Source: Micromonospora sp. MH99 (GTDB taxonomy: Bacteria > Actinomycetota > Actinomycetes > Mycobacteriales > Micromonosporaceae). From it: 45,951 nt of DNA. The notes beneath the pieces are model-generated. The model did no database searches, was not told the DNA's origin, and worked only from the letters and a program-made list of their open reading frames with translations. The stretch is taken from assembly GCF_021442385.1 (NCBI RefSeq), contig NZ_MUZA01000052.1, forward strand, positions 1 to 45,951, read 5' to 3'. The translations under genes and the position numbers were made by a program. Shown here piece by piece: positions 1 through 8,799 of the stretch (positions within the stretch are counted from its first letter, which is position 1; every line of letters starts with the position of its first letter).

Positions 1-439
1 GCGAGCGGTCGCCGCTGACCAGGTGTGCCATCGGCCCGCTGCCACCTCCGGACAGCGTGATGTCATGCGTGGTGGTGATCGCGGTGACGGCACCGTCGGC
101 CCGTCGGTAGAGGGTGGGATCGAGCTGCTTCCAGTCGGTGCCCACGCGTTTGCGGGTCGGCACGGCGCTTTGGCTGAGCAGGATCTGGCCGTTGGGAAGG
201 GCGGTCAGTTTCTCCGTCGAGGTGGTGGCGGCGGTCGCCTCGACCTGCTTGCCGGTCCGCTTGGCGTGGGCCAGGGCCGTGTCGACCCCGAGCGGTCCGG
301 CCGGGACGGCAGCGGGTTTCGGCGGGGCGGGGGCGGCAGCGGCGGCCGGTGTGGCGAGCGGGACCGTGGCCGTGGCGATGGCGACGGCGGCCACCGCACC
401 CGATGCGACAGCGCGTACGCGCAGTCGTCCTCTGATCAT
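1..439 (-). CDS. Secreted protein, N-terminal fragment (runs off the edge)
   Basis: The ATG at 439 is preceded by a GGGGAG ribosome site 8 nt upstream, and the frame is open to the window edge, giving 146 residues. The start MIRGRLRVRAVASGA leads into an Ala-rich hydrophobic segment and an AAAAAPAPPKPAA stretch, a typical signal peptide plus linker. After it comes a mature part with ALPNGQILL, TDWKQLDPTLYRR and HDITLSGGGSG. From memory, this arrangement resembles the N-termini of very large actinobacterial secreted proteins that carry DNRLRE, LamG or RHS modules, but no such module is inside the window. It is divergent from the RHS gene, with 277 bp between the starts, so the two may share control. 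Export is well supported; the family is a guess. Confidence 0.7.
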   Translation of the reverse strand, partial: MIRGRLRVRAVASGAVAAVAIATATVPLATPAAAAAPAPPKPAAVPAGPLGVDTALAHAKRTGKQVEATAATTSTEKLTALPNGQILLSQSAVPTRKRVGTDWKQLDPTLYRRADGAVTAITTTHDITLSGGGSGPMAHLVSGDRS

Positions 440-716
440 GTGACGTACTCCCCGTGAGTGACGTGAACGCGCGGACGCATCCGATCGAGCGGCCACAGTG
501 AAGCAGTCGCGGCGGCCTACGGGAAACGTCTCTGGTCACTCGGTGCTGTCCTTTTGGCACTCACTGAGATGGGTTTGATGGCATCGAAAGCTGATCATCG
601 TTATCGTTTCGTGACCTAACGAGGTGGTTGGACATGAAACATTGTTCGCGCCACGGGGGTGCATGATCGATCACTCTGTGTGGCCTCTCATTCCATCGCG
701 CAGAGGTGAGGTCAGC
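440..716. promoter_or_regulatory. Divergent intergenic region between two exported-protein genes
   Basis: This 277-bp gap separates the two divergent exported-protein genes and must hold both promoters. The part around 560-640 is AT-richer than the flanking coding DNA. The gap also holds an alternative in-frame GTG (624) for the RHS gene. I do not see a clear -35/-10 pair that I would assign to either gene. Confidence 0.4.
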
Positions 717-3700
717 ATGGCCGTCCACGGGGGATACCGCCTGCTCAAACGTCCCAGACGTCTGGTTGCGACTGTCGCGGCCGCGGCGGTCGCGGCCAGC
801 CTGTTGTCGGGTTCGCCCGCGGTAGCGAAGCCCAAGGGTCCGGAGGTGGCGAAGGCGCCAGCGACATCGCCGGGCCAGTCGGTCAAGGGTGTGAAGCCGT
901 TGCCGACGAAGTTCGTCACGCCGCCTGATGACGCGAAGTCGACGTACCGGCCGACGCGTACGGCGTGGCCGAAGGCCGTGTCGGCGAAGGTCGACCTGCC
1001 GGCCGCACCGCTTGCTGAGGCGCGGGGCGCGGCTGCGGCGAAGGCGCGCGTGGCGGATGCGCCGGTGTGGGTTCAGCCGGTCAGGGAGAAGGCAGGCCCG
1101 CGCAGCCTGGCGGTGAAGGTCGCCGACCGCAAGGCGGCCGAAGCTGCCGGCGTGGACGGCGTGCTGCTTTCGGTGGCTCCGGACGTGTCCTCAGGCGCCG
1201 TGCGGGTGGGTGTGGACTACGCGGGGTTCGCCGAGGCGTTCGGCGGCAACTACGGTTCGCGACTGCGGCTGGTACGCCTGCCATCGTGTGTCCTGACGAC
1301 GCCGACCCGCAGCGAGTGTCGGGTGGCGACGCCGTTGGCGTCGACGAACGACGCCGCGGAGAAGTCGGTGTCGGCGGAGGTGCCGATGGCGACGGACGCG
1401 CGGGCGCAGGCGGTCGGCGGCATGACCGTGTTGGCGGCGGTTGCCGCGGCCGGCGAGGAGGGCGGCAAGGGCGGCACGTACGCGGCCACGGACCTGAAGC
1501 CGTCGGGTTCCTGGACCGGCGGGGGTAGCACGGGTTCGTTCACGTACTCGTATCCGGTGACCGTGCCGCCGGCGGCGTCGGATCTGGTGCCGACGGTGGC
1601 GTTGTCGTACGACTCGGGCAGTGTGGACGGGCAGACGGCGTCGACGAACGCGCAGGCGTCGTGGGTGGGTGACGGCTGGTCGACGCCGCGCTCGTTCGTG
1701 GAGCAGACCTTCGCGTCGTGCATGGACGATCCGGGTGGCAGCGCGTCGCCGGTTAAGACGCCGGACCGCTGTTACGACGGCCTGATGCTGACGCTGTCGT
1801 TGAATGGTTCGTCGACGGCGTTGGTGTGGGACGCGTCCAAGAATGTGTGGAAGCCGGAGTCGGACAACGGTGAGGTCGTCACCCACGTCGAGAATTCCAA
1901 CAACGGTTCGGGGACGTACAACACCGACTACTGGCGGGTGACGCTGCGCGACGGCACGAGCTACGAGTTCGGCCGTAACCGGTTGCCGGGCTGGGCCTCG
2001 GGCAAGGCGGAGACGAAGTCGGTGGACCACTCGCCGGTGTACTCGCCGCACTCGGGCGACCCGTGTTACAACTCGGCGGGATTCTCGTCATCGGTGTGCA
2101 CGATGGCGTACCGGTGGAACCTGGACTACGTCACCGACACCCACGGTAACGCGATGGCGTACTACTACAACCAGGCTACGAACTTCTACGGCCGCAACAA
2201 GGGCGCCTCGGACGTGTCCTACATCCGGGACAGCAACCTGGCACGCATCGACTACGGCTTCACCGACGGCGGCGCGTACGGCACAGTGGCGAACCGGGTG
2301 GTCTTCAACACCGGCGACCGCTGCCTGTCGGGGACGTGTCAGCCGTTGAACTCGACGAACAAGGCGAACTGGCCCGACGTGCCGTTCGACCTGATCTGCG
2401 CCTCGGGAACCGACTGTGACGACTGGAGCCCGTCGTTCTTCTCCACGGTGCGCCTGACCTCGATCGAGGCCCAGCAGTACAACACGGCCACCAGCCAGTA
2501 CGAGAAGGTCGACTCCTACGCCCTGTCACACAGCATGCCGGCGACCGGTGACGGCACGTCGCCGACGTTGTGGCTGACCTCGATCGCGCGCACGGGCCAC
2601 GACACCAGCGCCGGCGGCTCTACGGCGGCGATCACGTTGCCGTCGGTGTCGTTCACCGGCATCAAGCTGCCCAACCGGGTCGACGTCACCGGTGGGCTGC
2701 CATCGTTCTACCGGCAGCGCATCGCCACGATCACCACCGAGACCGGTTCGGTCATCTCTCCGTCCTACGAGCTGCCCGTGCCGTGTACCGCCCCGGTCAC
2801 CACCGACCCGGCGACGAACACGAAGTCGTGCTACCCGGTCTACTGGACCCCGGACGGCTACGTGAACCCGTTCAAGGACTGGTTCAACAAGTACGCCGTC
2901 ACCCGCGTCACGTCCACCGACCCGACCGGCGGCGCGGCGGCCCTGTCGACCAGCTACAAGTACCTGGACGGCGCGGCCTGGCACTACGACGAGAACGAGG
3001 TCGTCAAGGCCAAGTACCGCAGCTACGGCCAGTTCCGCGGCTACGCCAAGGTGCAGACGTTCACCGGCGACGGCGTCAACGACCGCCGCACCCAGACCGA
3101 GACCGCCTACTACCGCGGCATGTCCAAGAACAACAACACCACCGTGCTGAACCTGACCGACTCGGTCGGCGGCAAGCATGAGGACGTCGACGAACTCGCC
3201 GGCAAGGAGTTGGAGAGCACCAAGTACCTCGGCGAGAACGGTCGCGTCGACTCCTCCACCATCACCTCCTACTGGGTATCCGGGGCCACCGCCACCCGGA
3301 GCAGGACGGGCTTGTCGGCGTTGACGGCGCAGTGGGTCGCGCCGGTCAAGACGTACACCCGCCAGGCTGTCACCAGCAGCGGCTCGGTGACCTGGCGTAC
3401 CACCGCCAGCGACAACAGCTACGACGCGAACACCACCAGCGCCACGTTCGGCGAGCTGAAGAACACCTACACCTACACCGTCCCGGTCGACACGGCGTAC
3501 AACCAGTGCACCACCTACACCTACGCCCCGGCGAACACCAGCAAGAACCTCGCCGGCCTGGTCAGCCAGACCGAGACTGTGGCCGTGGCGTGTGGCGGGT
3601 TCGCCCAGGGCAGCCCCGCGTCGGTGCCGGGCAGCGTCAACACCCTGACCGCCCCGAGCAGCGTCAACCGGCCCTCGCAGGTGGTGAAGGCCGAGCGAAG

Positions 3701-6700
3701 CTTCTACGACGTCCTGGATTTCTCCACGACGTTCCCGCAGGCGGCGGCACCGTCGAAGGGCGACGTCACCCTCGCCCAGACCGCCAAGGATTACACCTCC
3801 GGGGCGTACGTCTGGCAGACCACCGAGCGGTCGACCTACGACAGCTACGGCCGGGTCACCGACTCCTACGACGCCAAGGGCAACAAGACAAGCAGCGGCT
3901 ACACCATGAACGCCGCCAAGCTGGTCACCGCCACCTCCAGCACGAACGCCGCGGGGCACGGTAGTTCCGTCACCTTCGACACGAAGCGCGGCATCCCGCT
4001 GGTCAGCACCGACGCCAACGGCATCGTCACCACCCAGCAGTACGACGTGCTCGGCCGCGCGACGTCGGTATGGCTGAATTCCCGTGCCACGAGCGTCGGA
4101 GCCAACTACAAGTTCGGCTACACCGTCTCGAAGACCGGAGTGTCCGCCACCACCACGGAAACCCTGAACAACTCCAGCGGCTATCAGAAGTCGGTCACCA
4201 TCTACGACGCGTTGCTACGCACTCGCCAGACCCAGTCGGTCACCCCGACGGGCGGCCGAACGATCGCCGACACGTTCTACGACACGCGCGGATGGACCCG
4301 TGCGTCGTACAACGGCTGGTGGGACGACGGCTCGTTGCCGGCGGTCAGCACACCCGTGTCGGCGGCCGACTTGAGTAAGCAGGTACCGAACCAGACGTTC
4401 ACCACCTACGACGGTCTGGGCCGGGCGGTCATCGTGACGGCGGCCAAGAACGGTGTGACCGTCTCAACGACGACCACCGTTCATGGCGGCGACCGCACCA
4501 CCGTCGTTCCGCCCACCGGCGGTGTAGTTTCCGCCACGCTCACCGACCCGCTCGGTCGGAAGAAGGAGTTGCAGGAGTACAGCGTCCGTCCGACGGTGAC
4601 CACACCGGCGGACACCTTCACCGGCACGTTCACCGTGACCGGTGGCACCGCGACGGTCAGCAAGTACGGCTACGACGAGCACGGCAACCAGTCGACGCTC
4701 ACCGACGCCAGCAACAACGTGTGGACCTCGACGTACAACCTGCTCGGTCAGGTCGTGGCGAAGTCTGACCCGGATGCCGGTAGCAGCAGCATGAGCTACG
4801 ACGCCAACGGCAACCTTCAGGAGTCCACCGACGGGCGCGGCAAGACCCTGTCGTTCACCTACGACTCTCTCGACCGCAAGACCGGGGAGTACGCGTCCAC
4901 GGTGGCGAACCAGTCGTCGGCGAACCAGCGCGCGGCGTGGGTGTACGACAACAGCAACAACGTCGCGGGCGTCACCAACGCGCTCGGGAAGCTGGCCACC
5001 ACCATCGCCTACCGCGGTGGACAGGCGTACACCACCCAGCAGAAGGCGTTCAATGTCTTCGGTAGCTCGCTTGGCACGACGGTCACCATCCCCGACACCG
5101 AGGGCGCCCTCGGCGGGTCGTACGTGTTCGGGCACACCTACTCCTCGACGCTGGGCCTGCCCCTGAGCGACACCTACCCCTCCAAGGGTGGCCTGCCCTC
5201 GGAGACCGTGCTGCACGGCTACACCGGGGTCATGGACCTGCCCACCACCCTCGGCGGGTTGGCCGGCTACAGCCAGAGCGTCAGCTACGACGCCTACGGC
5301 CGGGTCAACCAGCAGACCCTCGGCGCCGGCACCAACCTGGCGTATGTCACCAACACCTACGACCCGCACACCAGCCGGCTGACCAACCAGCTCGTCACCC
5401 GTTCGACGGCAACCCCGTCGAATGTGGACGAGCAGGAGTACAAGTACGACCTGGTCGGCAACATCACTCGCAAGATCAGCAAGCGGCTGGGTGCCACCAC
5501 CCCGGCGGAGACGCAGTGCTACGGCTACGACGGCCTGGCCCGCCTCACCGAAGCCTGGACCGGCACTGACGCCTGCGCCGCCACGCCCACCGACGCCAAC
5601 AAGTCAATGGTCGGCAACAGCATCGGCGCGGGTAGCGCCTACTGGACCAGCTGGCAGATCGACCTGATCGGCAACCGCACCCAGCAGACCGAGCACAGCC
5701 TGACCGGCGGTACCGACACCAAGACCACCTACGCCTACAACGGCAACGGTCAAAACAAGCCCCACACCCTGACCTCGACCACCACGACCGGCGGAGCCAC
5801 CGGCACCACGTCGTACACCTACGACGGCGCCGGCAACACCACCGGTCGCAACGCCGCCCAGGGCAACCAGACCCTCACCTGGGACGATGCTGGCAAGCTC
5901 GCCGACGTCACCGGCGGCACGAGCGGCAACAACAGTTTCATCTACGACACCGACGGCAACCTGCTGCTGCAGAAGGAGCCGGGCAAGAACACCCTCTACC
6001 TGCCGGGGCAGCAACTCACCCTCAACACCGCCACCAGCGCCGTGACCGGCAGCCGCTACTACGCCCTCCCTGGCGGCGGTAGCTGCATCCGCACCGGCAG
6101 CGGCACGGCGTACACCTTCGCCATCGCCGACCACCAGGGCACTCCGTCGCTCTACCTCGACAGCACGGCGCAAAATCCGACCTGGCGGCAGTACACGCCG
6201 TACGGCGGCGCTCGGGGTGCGGCCGTCGCCGCACCCGACAACCACGGCTTCCTCGACAAGCCGATCAGCCCCGCTGGAATCAGCATCGTCGGCGCGCGCT
6301 CCTACGACCCGACGCTAGGCCGATTCATCTCCGTCGACCCACTTCAGGACACGGGGCAGCCGCAACAGTGGAACGGCTACTCCTACGCCAACAACACGCC
6401 TATCACCTCCAGCGACCCCACGGGCCTCATCCCCGAAGACTGTATGCACTTCGACTGCTACGGCTACAGCCCGAGCAAGGGTTGCAAAGACGGCTGCGGC
6501 AGTACCGCTAACGTCAAATGGGGTAGGGAAAACGGGAAGAGTACCACACGCTCGCGCAAGCGGACCGAGGGCATCAACGCGCCGCCCTTCTACACGAAGG
6601 GTCACCAAGGATGCCCCAGTCGAAATTCCTGCCGAGCTGACGACGCGGTGAAGCCCAAGCCGACACCGACGCCTCACCCGCAGCCGGCGCTTGGCTCTCG

Positions 6701-7178
6701 CCAGGTGACCTCCCCGACCCCTGCTCCGTCGCCGTGGGGAGACACTCTTCCTTACGACCGGGATCCCGCGCTAGACGAGCCGCCGCCGCCAGCCGAGCCG
6801 TTCACGTGGATGCTGGCCATCTGCGGCGGGCCCAATGTGCAGTTGGGCGGTGCGGGTTCATATTCCATATGCTTCGGTGTGGATCATGACGGCGTCGGCG
6901 TCTATCACGGTGTGAAGACAGGCATGGGTCCGGGTGCGGGTATCGGTGGTTCTGCTGGCTTCACACTCTCCAATGGCGGCGTCCGAGACCAGGGGGGTAC
7001 GTCGTATTACCTTCAGGCTGGGGTCGAGCAGCCCGTTGGCGCAACAGGGGGCCTGTCGAAATCTACTACCAGTGATATCTATGGGCTTAGTCTTGAGGGT
7101 TCTGGAGGTCCCGGCGTTTCTTTTGGCGAGGCCGGTGTGTCAAACTCTTGGGTCTTAGGGCACGTTGACCTCTGGTAG
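717..7178 (+). CDS. RHS/YD-repeat secreted protein with a variable C-terminal tip (candidate polymorphic toxin)
   Basis: The protein has 2153 residues from the ATG at 717, chosen because GAGGTGAGG lies just upstream and a signal peptide follows at once (basic KRPRR, then VATVAAAAVAASLLSG, cleavage near AVAK at ~38). Around residues 270-330 is an SpvB-like segment (TYSYPVTVPP, ALSYDSGSVDG). YD repeats (YDSYGRVTD, YDANGNL, YDGAGNTTGR) run from about 1040 to 1770. The core closes with ARSYDPTLGRFISVDPL near 1867 and SDPTGL at ~1899, the usual hyperconserved boundary of RHS proteins. The last ~250 residues differ: a Cys-rich patch, a Pro-rich linker, then about 125 Gly/Ser-rich residues. Their codons are less GC-rich and include a TTA codon (7155-7157). 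RHS proteins encapsulate and deliver C-terminal toxins; a toxin role for this tip is inference, and I recognise no catalytic motif in it. Confidence 0.88.
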   Translation: MAVHGGYRLLKRPRRLVATVAAAAVAASLLSGSPAVAKPKGPEVAKAPATSPGQSVKGVKPLPTKFVTPPDDAKSTYRPTRTAWPKAVSAKVDLPAAPLAEARGAAAAKARVADAPVWVQPVREKAGPRSLAVKVADRKAAEAAGVDGVLLSVAPDVSSGAVRVGVDYAGFAEAFGGNYGSRLRLVRLPSCVLTTPTRSECRVATPLASTNDAAEKSVSAEVPMATDARAQAVGGMTVLAAVAAAGEEGGKGGTYAATDLKPSGSWTGGGSTGSFTYSYPVTVPPAASDLVPTVALSYDSGSVDGQTASTNAQASWVGDGWSTPRSFVEQTFASCMDDPGGSASPVKTPDRCYDGLMLTLSLNGSSTALVWDASKNVWKPESDNGEVVTHVENSNNGSGTYNTDYWRVTLRDGTSYEFGRNRLPGWASGKAETKSVDHSPVYSPHSGDPCYNSAGFSSSVCTMAYRWNLDYVTDTHGNAMAYYYNQATNFYGRNKGASDVSYIRDSNLARIDYGFTDGGAYGTVANRVVFNTGDRCLSGTCQPLNSTNKANWPDVPFDLICASGTDCDDWSPSFFSTVRLTSIEAQQYNTATSQYEKVDSYALSHSMPATGDGTSPTLWLTSIARTGHDTSAGGSTAAITLPSVSFTGIKLPNRVDVTGGLPSFYRQRIATITTETGSVISPSYELPVPCTAPVTTDPATNTKSCYPVYWTPDGYVNPFKDWFNKYAVTRVTSTDPTGGAAALSTSYKYLDGAAWHYDENEVVKAKYRSYGQFRGYAKVQTFTGDGVNDRRTQTETAYYRGMSKNNNTTVLNLTDSVGGKHEDVDELAGKELESTKYLGENGRVDSSTITSYWVSGATATRSRTGLSALTAQWVAPVKTYTRQAVTSSGSVTWRTTASDNSYDANTTSATFGELKNTYTYTVPVDTAYNQCTTYTYAPANTSKNLAGLVSQTETVAVACGGFAQGSPASVPGSVNTLTAPSSVNRPSQVVKAERSFYDVLDFSTTFPQAAAPSKGDVTLAQTAKDYTSGAYVWQTTERSTYDSYGRVTDSYDAKGNKTSSGYTMNAAKLVTATSSTNAAGHGSSVTFDTKRGIPLVSTDANGIVTTQQYDVLGRATSVWLNSRATSVGANYKFGYTVSKTGVSATTTETLNNSSGYQKSVTIYDALLRTRQTQSVTPTGGRTIADTFYDTRGWTRASYNGWWDDGSLPAVSTPVSAADLSKQVPNQTFTTYDGLGRAVIVTAAKNGVTVSTTTTVHGGDRTTVVPPTGGVVSATLTDPLGRKKELQEYSVRPTVTTPADTFTGTFTVTGGTATVSKYGYDEHGNQSTLTDASNNVWTSTYNLLGQVVAKSDPDAGSSSMSYDANGNLQESTDGRGKTLSFTYDSLDRKTGEYASTVANQSSANQRAAWVYDNSNNVAGVTNALGKLATTIAYRGGQAYTTQQKAFNVFGSSLGTTVTIPDTEGALGGSYVFGHTYSSTLGLPLSDTYPSKGGLPSETVLHGYTGVMDLPTTLGGLAGYSQSVSYDAYGRVNQQTLGAGTNLAYVTNTYDPHTSRLTNQLVTRSTATPSNVDEQEYKYDLVGNITRKISKRLGATTPAETQCYGYDGLARLTEAWTGTDACAATPTDANKSMVGNSIGAGSAYWTSWQIDLIGNRTQQTEHSLTGGTDTKTTYAYNGNGQNKPHTLTSTTTTGGATGTTSYTYDGAGNTTGRNAAQGNQTLTWDDAGKLADVTGGTSGNNSFIYDTDGNLLLQKEPGKNTLYLPGQQLTLNTATSAVTGSRYYALPGGGSCIRTGSGTAYTFAIADHQGTPSLYLDSTAQNPTWRQYTPYGGARGAAVAAPDNHGFLDKPISPAGISIVGARSYDPTLGRFISVDPLQDTGQPQQWNGYSYANNTPITSSDPTGLIPEDCMHFDCYGYSPSKGCKDGCGSTANVKWGRENGKSTTRSRKRTEGINAPPFYTKGHQGCPSRNSCRADDAVKPKPTPTPHPQPALGSRQVTSPTPAPSPWGDTLPYDRDPALDEPPPPAEPFTWMLAICGGPNVQLGGAGSYSICFGVDHDGVGVYHGVKTGMGPGAGIGGSAGFTLSNGGVRDQGGTSYYLQAGVEQPVGATGGLSKSTTSDIYGLSLEGSGGPGVSFGEAGVSNSWVLGHVDLW

Positions 7179-7193
7179 GGGTGCAGGATTGGA

Positions 7194-7523
7194 GTGAGAG
7201 CCTTGGATGTGGTCGAATTCCAGAATACCCCGACGTATAAGCTGTTCGTGCGTTCGGTCCGGGCTGTTCTGCTGAGCTTTGTCGTCTTGGCGGCACTGTT
7301 TACAGCCATTACGCTTGGAGCTCCGGCCGTGTTATTCGGATGGATAGCGGCGATTGTAGTGATCACTGCAGTGGTTGCTTCGATGGTTGCTATTCCATGT
7401 GCAATGGCCGCGTCCAAATTCGTGAACTCGCTCGGAACCGGAGGGCGAAGCGTCAATGGGCAGCTAGAATTCTTGAAGGCTTTCTCAGGGGACCTGCTGC
7501 TTTTGCGACGCTCGCGAAATTGA
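7194..7523 (+). CDS. Small two-helix membrane protein, candidate immunity protein
   Basis: A 109-residue protein starts with GTG 15 bp after the RHS stop, with AGGA upstream as a weak ribosome site. Residues ~22-42 (AVLLSFVVLAALFTAITLGA) and ~46-70 (AVLFGWIAAIVVITAVVASMVAI) are strongly hydrophobic, giving two membrane segments with a short charged N-terminus and a ~38-residue soluble tail. The gene contains a TTA codon (7332-7334) and is less GC-rich than its surroundings, like the end of the RHS gene. It sits between that gene and a strong terminator, so the two are probably co-transcribed. I recognise no family. The position fits an immunity protein for the RHS tip, and a membrane location would suit a membrane-acting toxin, but this is inference only. 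Confidence 0.6.
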   Translation: MRALDVVEFQNTPTYKLFVRSVRAVLLSFVVLAALFTAITLGAPAVLFGWIAAIVVITAVVASMVAIPCAMAASKFVNSLGTGGRSVNGQLEFLKAFSGDLLLLRRSRN

Positions 7524-7530
7524 TGTTCCC

Positions 7531-7568
7531 GAAACCGGGAGGTCTGCGCAAGCGGACCTCCCGGTTTC
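7531..7568. terminator. Hairpin terminator after the RHS/small membrane gene pair
   Basis: A perfect 14-bp inverted repeat (7531-7544 with 7555-7568) encloses a 10-nt loop, 8 bp after the stop of the small membrane protein gene. The downstream side (TCTTGGGGTT) is only weakly T-rich, as is common in high-GC actinobacteria. It could also stop leftward transcription from the truncated glgB copy. Confidence 0.8.
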
Positions 7569-7589
7569 TCTTGGGGTTGGCGGCCGTCG

Positions 7590-8062
7590 TCAGCCCTGGC
7601 GGAGCCAGATGACGCCCAGCGGCGGCACCTGCAGCGCCACGGACGCGACCAGTCCGTGCCAGGGCACGTCTTCGGCGTGCACCGCGCCCAGGTTGCCCAC
7701 GCCGGACCCGCCGTAGTGGTGGGCGTCGGTGTTGAGCACCTCGGTCCACGTTTCGCCCGCCGGTAGGCCGATCCGGTAGTGGTGCAGCGGCCGGGCGGAG
7801 AAGTTCGCCACGCACACAAGCGTCGAGCCGTCCGGGGCGATCCGGACGAACGACACGGTGTTATTGGCGACGTCGTCTCCGGCGATCCAGCGGAACCCGG
7901 CCGGTTCGGTGTCGTGCGTCCACAGCGCCGGGGTGTCCCGGTAGGCACGGTTGATGTCACCGACGAGGCGCTGGACGCCGGCGCGGGTCGGGTCGTGCAG
8001 CAGGTACCAGTCGAGGCCGCGCTCCTCGCTCCACTTCCGCTCGTCGGCCAGCTCGGAGCCCA
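7590..8062 (-). pseudogene. Truncated duplicate of the glgB 3' end
   Basis: The frame encodes about 157 residues that match the C-terminus of the intact GlgB in this window (its residues 545-700) at roughly 89% by my hand alignment, from GSELAD to the shared ending WLRQG. Everything upstream is missing: the CBM48 domain and all catalytic residues (Asp381, Glu434, Asp502 of the intact copy) have no counterpart. An open frame continues a little past the breakpoint and could start at the GTG at 8087, but LRVGGGLV there does not match GlgB. The fragment is in the same orientation as glgB and about 1.2 kb from the corresponding part of it. It cannot be a branching enzyme and is best read as a duplication remnant. 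Confidence 0.88.
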
Positions 8063-8150
8063 CGAGCCCGCCGCCCACCCGGAGCACGTCGCCGAGGTGG
8101 GGATCCGCCGACCGTCCCCGACCCAGTCGGTGTTGGCCGCGAACCTGCCG

Positions 8151-8184
8151 GCCCCTACCGGCCGTCCTCGGGGCCGGTAGGGGC
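8151..8184 (-). terminator. Hairpin, probable terminator of the nucleotidyltransferase module
   Basis: A perfect 13-bp inverted repeat (8151-8163 with 8172-8184) with an 8-nt loop lies about 85 bp beyond the stop of the leftward nucleotidyltransferase gene. No T-run follows. It lies between that module and the glgB remnant. Confidence 0.6.
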
Positions 8185-8269
8185 AGAAGTGGCTCTCCGC
8201 GCCCGACGACACCGGCCTGTGGCAGCTGCTGCGCGACGTCGGGCTGGTCTGACCGACGGCCCCTCTTGG

Positions 8270-8799
8270 CTACCGGCCGTCGAACACGTCTTCAAGGACA
8301 AGCCTCGCCCGGCCGGGGACCTCTTCGTCCGGGAAGATCTCGGCGCAGAGGCCGAGAACCTCTTCGGGGTTGTTCAGCCCGAGGTGCTCCACGAGGAAGC
8401 GGATGTCCTCGGCGTCTCGGCGTCGTGCCGCGAGAACCTTCATGGCGAGCAGATGCTCCGGGGACGCCGCCGAGACCCGCAGGCCAGGGTGATCGAAGAC
8501 TCGTGGTGCCTCCGGGTCCCCGCCACGGCGACGTACGCGCTCGCCTGTTCGTTCAGCCACCACTGCGGCAGCCCTAGCTCGTCCGCGACGGCCCGCGCTT
8601 CGTCGAGGACGATGCCGTGCGGCTGAAAGACGGCGTCGGTGTCCCGCGTCGCCCGGCGGGCGTCGTAGGCCAGCGCCATGGCAGCCCCGCCGAAGATGTA
8701 CAGGTCGGCGACCACACCCCGCTTTGCCAGCCGGTCACCGAGCCTGCGGAAGGCGTCTTCGATGGCAGTTCGATCGAGCAGCGGGTCGTCGGCGCTCAC
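8270..8799 (-). pseudogene. Nucleotidyltransferase (AbiEii/DUF6036-like) interrupted by a one-base frameshift
   Basis: Two frames together encode one protein of about 176 residues. The N-terminal part, from the GTG at 8799, reads LLDRTAIEDAFRRLGDRL, then LYIFGGAAMALAYDARRATRDTDAVF, which holds the GG and DxD-type motif of minimal nucleotidyltransferases, then LGLPQWWLNEQASAYVA. The C-terminal part, in another frame, reads GDPEAPRVFDHPGLRV, ASPEHLLAMKVLAARRRD and LVLEDVFDGR. The frames meet at about 8519-8523 in a run of C and G. Restoring one base there gives a smooth protein and a length divisible by three. It overlaps the upstream partner by 4 bp (GTGA), so translation is coupled. As read, the product loses its C-terminal half; this may be a true mutation or a base-calling error in the homopolymer. 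Confidence 0.75.

Noticed and set aside
8181..8252. Short rightward open frame ending WLSAPDDTGLWQLLRDVGLV before the stop at 8250-8252
   Set aside because: It reads like the end of a real protein and may be a relic of a lost gene at the glgB-remnant junction, but it has only 24 codons, no start, and no family I can name.
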